A DNA stretch of 64,000 bases from Hordeum vulgare subsp. vulgare (lineage: Eukaryota > Streptophyta > Magnoliopsida > Poales > Poaceae). Positions 58,329 through 64,000 of this stretch are shown here, piece by piece. Position numbers and translations under genes: made by a program. The first letter of the stretch is position 1, and the number at the start of each line of letters is the position of its first letter. A model generated the notes under the pieces. It was not told where the DNA came from, made no database searches, and was given only the letters and a program-made list of their open reading frames with translations. The DNA is taken from NCBI RefSeq assembly GCF_904849725.1, contig NC_058518.1:211494741-211558740 (forward strand), in the 5' to 3' direction.

Positions 58329-59210
58329 TGCCGATGGGATAACCCCGGGGTAGCCTCACGGCGGTTGATACCCTCTTTCAAAAGACACCGGGGCATGCTT
58401 CACCCCTGAGGCGTCGGCTCGCATGGGCCAGCTCCCGTCAGACGAGCCGGCTCAGGATTGAGCCCTTCGCCCTTCGGATCTAGGTGACCCGCCAACCGTT
58501 GGATCTATGCCTTGCTCACGAACCCATGCGGCAAGACACCACCATGACGATGGGATGCGATGACAAAGATAACTACTTCATGATGCCGTATACGCATGGA
58601 TGCAGTGGAGCCTACCGTATCGCTCACCACTGCCAACTGCGACCATGCAGGGGGGCACAATGGTCACACAGTGCCACCCACTCCATGACGCTGCATACGC
58701 TGGCTATAGTGGAGCCGACCATACGGATGACCACTGCCGACTACAACCATGCGAGGTGAAATAGTGGTTGCACAATGCCACCTACTCGATGATGTCGCGC
58801 ACGCGTGGCTACAATGGAGCAGGTCATACCCCTGATCGCGCTTGACCACAACAAGGTGAGACGGGCCACCACTCTGACGGGACCCCACACTCGGCGGGCC
58901 CTACCAGCGACAAGAATGCACTAATGGTGGGACCTTCTATCCGTCTGAAGAGGGTGCCAACCAGGCCCCACCTTTACTATCCACGCGTATTGTAAGTCGG
59001 GGGGCTGAACTATAAAGCCCCCAGTGCCCCCCCATGCAAGGGTTTTCCCACTCTCACGCTCACACCCACACATGTAGGGAAGCAAGCAAGCTTCTGCTTC
59101 CTCCTCTAGAAAATGACTGAAGGAGCACCATTGTATCTCTTGTCGACTACATACTAGATCCGACAAGACTAGGGGTGTTATCTCCCACGGAGGGCCCCAA
59201 ACATGGGTAC
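58329..59210 (+). repeat. 3' LTR of a Tat-lineage gypsy element (plus orientation), end truncated
   Basis: It starts TGCCGATGGGATAACCCC after a purine tract. TATAAA is at 59011-59016, then cccccagtgccccccc and a CT-rich stretch, then ctaggggtgttatctcccacgg near 59170. It stops at ...catgggtac, where the Athila-type LTR begins. The same landmarks occur in reverse at 48752-49703. Confidence 0.7.
58579..58872 (+). repeat. U3 tandem repeat, ~105-bp unit, about 2.8 copies
   Basis: Units start at 58579, 58684 and about 58788, each with catgatgccg-like start, a (g/c)tggagc(c/a) block and an accac(t/a)gcc(a/g)act-like block. The units are diverged. Confidence 0.75.
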
Positions 59211-60604
59211 TGATAACCCACAAGTGTAGGAGATCGCAACAGCCTTTGCGGGTAAGTTAACCCAATTTATTGATTCGACACAAGGGGAGCCAAAGTATAT
59301 TTGTAAGCTTTAACAATTGAGTTGTGAATTCAACTGCACCTGAAAGATACTTGCTTGGCAACGAAATATTAGTAGCAATGGTGATATGGAAGTGATGGTC
59401 GCAACGGAAATAATAGTGGCAAAGCAACGAAAGTAAAACGGAGAAAGTGAAGTAACTTGTAACTGGTAGGATTAAAACACTGTAGGCTAAGCTGATGGAT
59501 GGTTGGTCAGGGATGAGAGATATCATGTATTTAACTTGGGGCAAGGCACATAGAAAAGTAATGATCATCTAGGCATATATCCAACATGAGGCATGTATCC
59601 CGAGGTAGTCGTACGTGCTTGCAATAAGAACTTGCACCACATCTTTTGTCCTACCATCCCGGTATCAACGGGGCCAAAAGGAACTTATGGATATTAAGGT
59701 GCTCCTGTCAAAGAGCACCAGAACAAAGTATTAACAATCAATGGATACATGGAATCCTCAAACTATAGCCCATCCCCTTTGGTGTCCCAAGCTGTCACCA
59801 TTGGGATCGCCGGTTCCGGAGTATAATAGGTGCATACTACTCATAGATAGGATCTAGAACACAAATATATTCATGAAAACATAAGGTATTCAGATCTGAA
59901 ATCATGGCACTCGGGCCCAAAGTGACAAGCATTAAGAGTAACAATTAGTAGAAAAGATGATAAACACCATAGTAGATGATAGGCAACATGCCCCCAACAA
60001 TCCGACAAACTATTACATGATCTGACTCATCCAATCTCTCCCATCTCCTACACCTACAGTAGGGAATTACTCACACATGACGGGAGAAGCCATGGAAGGA
60101 TGATGGAGTGGTGATGGTGATGACGGTGGCGACGATTTCCCCTCTCCGGAGGCCAAAACAGCCTCCTGATTAGCTCTCCTGAAGAAGAACCAAGGGTGGC
60201 GGCGGCTCCGGATCGAGAACTTGCAAAACGACTTCTGTTCCGGCATTTCCTCGTCACGGGTAAAAATAGGAGCCAGAGTAGGGCACTAGAGGGGCGGCCC
60301 CACCCAGGCGGCCTCCCGGCGCGGCGAGGGGGCAGGCCGCGCCAGCAGATTGCCTGGGGGCCCTGTGGCTCCCCTTTGGCCCATTTTCTGGCCCATGGTC
60401 CCTCCCGGTGCGTGGATTTTCTCTATTTTTTCTGGGAATTTTCCGGGACGTCTAAATATCCATTTTCCTGCACACAAGAAAACCATACAGGCAGCTCTCC
60501 TGAAAACAGCGTCAGTCCGGGTTAGTTTCATTCAAATCATGAAAGAATGAGGCCAAAACAATAGCAAAAGTGTTTGGAAAAGTCGATACGTTTGAGACGT
60601 ATCA
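59211..60604 (-). repeat. 3' LTR of the Athila-type element
   Basis: On the plus strand it starts tgataacccacaagtgtagg and ends gagacgtatca; in sense this is TGATACGTCTC...GTGGGTTATCA with TG...CA ends, 1394 bp. It has the same GC-rich block (ggcggcc, gccgcgcc near 60295-60350) seen in LTRs of elements B and C but is a different family. Confidence 0.85.
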
Positions 60605-62596
60605 ACTCCCCCAAGCTTAGCATATTAATTGTCCTCAAGCAATTCTGTTCAATGAACTGAACACGACAAAGAAAACTTGACAAACTCTTTTGCTTCATCA
60701 GAAGTATATAAGCATGCACTACGAACAAGTCAAACAAGTATTTAAGTAATGCTACAAAGACAATGCACGAAGCAATCCTTCGATCATGTGAAGAGTTTCA
60801 AACTAGGAATGAATAATGTCTAACTAAAAAGCATAACGAGATCACAATGTACATGACCTGGATATACTAGAGTGGTATCTCACTAACCCCCATGAGTGAA
60901 GCAAACCATAAATGCAGACGCACCTTCGAAGTATTAAAGGAGACTAGAAATAAATATTTCCGAATAAGCAGTATCACAATCATGCAGAAGACAATGTAAT
61001 GCTTCGGGACAATGCACATTACACTTAGAATGACAATTATGCTCTCTATAGTTGGTGCTTTTTATAATAATAGGATGACTCAACAGGAAAGTAAAATAGA
61101 TAGGCCCTTCGCAGAGGGAAGCATTGATTTGCAGAGGTGCCAGAGCTTGAGCTTTAAAACAGAGATAAATCAACATTTTGGCCGGTATGCTTTCATTGTC
61201 AACGTAACAACTAAGAGATCTCAATATCTTCCATGCTAAATACATTATAGGCGGTTCCCAAACAGAAAAGTAAAGTTTTAACCCCCCTCCACCAATCGAT
61301 CACACTCCACGGCGGGCCGAATCCACGGGTACCGTCCATACAAAAAACAATCCTGGGGAAGTTTTGTTTCATTAAATTTGATTTCACTCTGAGCATGGAA
61401 CTGGGCATCACGGTTACCAGCAACTTCCTCATGAATCATAGGGAATCAAAACATATCTTGAGAATAACCTACTTAGCATGGAAGATACTGATAGCCCCAA
61501 GTCACTACATGAGCGATTCGGGCATACAAAACAAAATATTTAATTGAAAATTTAGAACATGGCACATGCAAATTTACTTAGAATGGCACATAAATACCGC
61601 ATATAGGTAGGTATAGTGGACTCATATGGCGCAACTGGTTTTAAGAATTTTGGATGCACAAGCAGTAAGTCCGCTTAGTACAGGTGAAGGCTAGCAAAAG
61701 ACGGGGAAGCGACCAACTAGAGAGCAATAACAGTCATGATCATGCAGAGCGACAAAGCAACATTGAATCGGGCATGAAAGCCATATAACTATTCTGAAAT
61801 AAAAAGATCGTCAAGGCTTGATAGAGTTGTCGTCATAAACATGTGTAAGCATGTGCCAAGCCAATCCAAAAACTCTCCGAAGGGAAATACCACTCTAATA
61901 TTCCAAACCATGAACAATGCAATGCATGCTAAACATTTCAATAACACATTATGCACTCCAGCTATTTGAGATTAGTCGCAAAGAAAGCATGAACTACTAG
62001 GAAATCATTGTAATCATAGCACTATGTCGCTACAAGCTGGTCTCTAGATCATAAGTACATGCATATGTACAAAAGTAGAAACAAATAGAGTTCATACCGG
62101 CTTTACTTGTTGCATTCCTTCCGTCGATCTTCGTAATTATTGCATCGTCACTTGCACGATCGTACATAGAAAGATATAATCAAGCGCAATTGCAACCATG
62201 AACATGAGTTGAACTTCTGCAAACAAAGCAAACGAAAGAAAGAAAATAAATCTTTTTGGGTTTTGCAAAGGTTAAGCAAAAGAAAAAGAATAGATAAATC
62301 TTTTTGTTGTTTTTACAAAGAGAGAACAAAGAAGAACAAGCAAAAACTCTGAAAACACTTACAAAGGATACTACGGATGATACAATGAAAGGGGAGAAGG
62401 ATACGTACTCCCCCAAGCTTAGGATTTTGGCCTAAGTTCATCTCGGATACTACGGGCTCCAGGAGCTTCCTCCAGCTCCGGAGTGGTACTGGTGGCTCCA
62501 AGAATCATACGAAGCCTCGGGCGCATACACTGATGCCCGGCTGGCCTCCCAAGGAGCTTCTTCCTCGGGAACATCCTCCTCCATGGGGTTGTGGAA
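60605..62596 (-). other. Non-coding 3' interior and purine tract of the Athila-type element
   Basis: The complement of ctcccccaagctt (60605-60617) is the purine tract. A second aagcttgggggag occurs at the complement of 62410-62422, just after the ORF1-like gene. Between them no coding text is seen. An A-rich stretch with agaaagaaaa repeats lies at 62220-62345. Confidence 0.7.
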
Positions 62597-63582
62597 CTAC
62601 TGCTGGATCACGAACTCGTCCAGCTCAGTCAAGGTGAAAGACCACCCGATCCTGCTAATGTAATCAAACAAAAGTGGTGCAGGAAGACGGATCTCGCGAG
62701 TAGTAAGCTCGCCAAACCTCATAATATAAACAAGGTTACCAAACTTGGAAGTCCTAGTAACAAACTCATGCTTCTTCATAGCGGTAAGATCAAAGTTTAT
62801 GTATGAAAAAGGCACATCATCCGCACGTATAATGCGCCCAAGGTGCTCGAGGATAACGGTGGCATAAATGCCACCAAAGTGAGGCCCTTTGCCGCTGTTA
62901 GAGACGAGGCGAGGAGCAATCAAAACACCAATATTATACGTGTTATCTCCTAAGAGGGCGATTGCCAAGATAGCGAGATCCGGAGCCGAAATGTTGCTCG
63001 TGTTGTCACGAGCTAACACCCCTCGAGCAACTTAATATGTGAAATACCTGATGTGAGGAAACAAAATTCTGGAGATTTTTCCCCGGTGAATTTCTTGCGG
63101 GTCCTTACTTCAAAGGGAAGGGAATAGGGATTTCAGCTCGTATGGCTGAACGTTCATTTTGGTCGTCTTCCCAACATTCCTCACACCTATAATATCACAA
63201 AGTTTTGCCAAAGACATGGTAAAGACATCCTCATATAATCTGAATTCAATCATGGAAGTTTTATCAATAATCTAAACCAATTGACAAAATAATAGGTGGG
63301 TTTTTGATATTGTTGCACGCGTCGTGTTACGAGATGTGTCAAACCTGGAGCTGCACAGAGGTTATCAAACTCATTCTTAATACCTGCCACCATAAGAAAA
63401 TCTGAACACGGGTATGCCACGGCACGTGCCGTGTCCGTCTCGTGGAACAATTATGGTAGCATGATATCATCACTGTAACTTGTCCTCATAGTAGAGGATG
63501 AAGCTGCAGCTCTAGTTAATCTATCGGTAGGCTCGGGTCTCTTCTTCCCAAGCCATCCCTTTGCTTTTCCAAACAAGCTCAT
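62597..63582 (-). pseudogene. Athila ORF1-like gene, frameshifted
   Basis: A start at 63582 opens MSLFGKAKGWLGKKRPEPTD and runs 43 codons to a stop. The same frame then reads HETDTARAVAYPCSDF and MVAGIKNEFDNLCAAPGLTHL. After more breaks the last 140 codons (62597-63019) are open: LARDNTSNISAPDLAIL, SNSGKGPHFGGIYATVILEHLGR, FDLTAMKKHEFVTRTSKFGNLVYIMRFGE, then WSFTLTELDEFVIQQ. The text resembles the ATHILA ORF-1 family, a retrotransposon protein of unclear function. Text typical of its Pro/Glu/Ser tail continues to about 62450 beyond a stop. Confidence 0.65.
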
Positions 63583-64000
63583 TTCTGAAATTTTTTGTTC
63601 ATCACAAAAATGGAGGTTTGAGAAAAAATGAGTTGGAGCAAACTATTCTACTCACTCCCCTTATACATAAGCTTGCATCAAAACTTCACAAATAAATTTC
63701 TAAACATGTGTGCAAACTCATACGAACAGCACCAAGAGCTCCTAAATACTCACAAATAAGACCACCAATCAAAAATTTAATTGGAGGAGTGGAGGAGTCA
63801 CATACCAGGGAGCAAATGCTCAAATTCTCAATGCAAATGATGGGCTGTAGAGAGAGATCAAAATTTACAACCAAGAACAACAAGAACTCGAGCTCCAGCA
63901 AAAAAATCGGGATTTTTGGAGTGAGAGAGAGAAGGGAGGAAGAAGTACCTGGAAAGGGGCCCAGGTGGGCCCAGGCGAGTTGTGGGCGCGGGCAGGGGGC
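63583..64000 (-). other. Leader upstream of the Athila ORF1-like gene
   Basis: AT-rich, then GA-rich DNA (gagagagagaagggagg near 63925) and a GC-rich edge. No coding text is seen. It is presumably the leader or an intron of the element. Confidence 0.45.

Larger units (their letters stand above)
59211..64000 (-). mobile_element. Athila-type LTR retrotransposon, 3' half, running off the window
   Basis: Minus orientation: 3' LTR at 59211-60604, a purine tract, ~2 kb without coding text, then a decayed Athila ORF1-like gene (62597-63582). The insertion cut the Tat-lineage LTR on its left. No pol text is present in the window; the 5' side lies beyond 64000. Confidence 0.75.

Noticed and set aside
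48752..59210. A single element with inverted ends, such as a CACTA DNA transposon
   Set aside because: No CACTA ends; the ends are LTR-like with TATA boxes, and integrase text in between is gypsy. Two opposed LTR elements explain it better.
1..64000. Host protein-coding gene, tRNA, rRNA, CRISPR array or tandem satellite array
   Set aside because: Nothing beyond retrotransposon domains was recognised on either strand; repeated blocks are LTRs or short tandem duplications, with no evenly spaced short repeats and spacers.

Overview
This window reads as intergenic DNA from a large Triticeae grass genome (wheat, barley or rye type). It is almost entirely nested and broken LTR retrotransposons. 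The clearest marker is a complete Ty1/copia element of the BARE-1/Angela/WIS group (37487-46081, two ~1.81 kb LTRs). It lies among Athila-type Ty3/gypsy elements whose LTRs run TGATACGT...CA, with an Asp-tRNA-type primer site (tggcgc...). I see no convincing host gene, tRNA, rRNA or CRISPR array.

Layout: 1-2466, truncated BARE-like gag-pol remnant. 2467-4423, minus-strand fragment of a spliced extra gene carried by Tat-lineage gypsy elements. 4424-8125, minus-strand pieces of a long, unnamed LTR. 8126-15052, a gag-only Athila-type element (element B, minus). 15053-16712, chromovirus-like pol wreckage (minus). 16713-18245, unclassified repeat with a 28-bp perfect palindrome. 18246-35650, a Sabrina-like Athila element (plus) without its 3' end, interrupted by a 4.18 kb solo LTR (22038-26219) and by a second gag-only element (element C, 27298-34450, minus). 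35651-37486, Copia gag fragment (plus). 37487-46081, BARE-like element. 46082-48751, 3' end of a Maximus/Barbara-like Copia element (minus). 48752-56840, 3' half of a Tat-lineage gypsy element (minus) with a six-exon extra gene on its opposite strand (50239-54296), convergent with integrase. 57111-59210, 3' end of a related element in the opposite orientation. 59211-64000, 3' LTR and ORF1 of another Athila-type element (minus).

Three things stand out. First, Tat-lineage elements carry an antisense, intron-containing gene with a putative gypsy-type transposon domain (Transposase_28-like), seen in three states of decay. Second, the BARE element has young LTRs but a wrecked interior, and it shares its reverse-transcriptase active-site change with the remnant at 1-2466, which suggests a defective lineage copied in trans. 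Third, two gag-only Athila derivatives of one family point to another trans-mobilised lineage. Family names are from memory of sequence patterns; no database search was possible. Boundaries were placed by eye.
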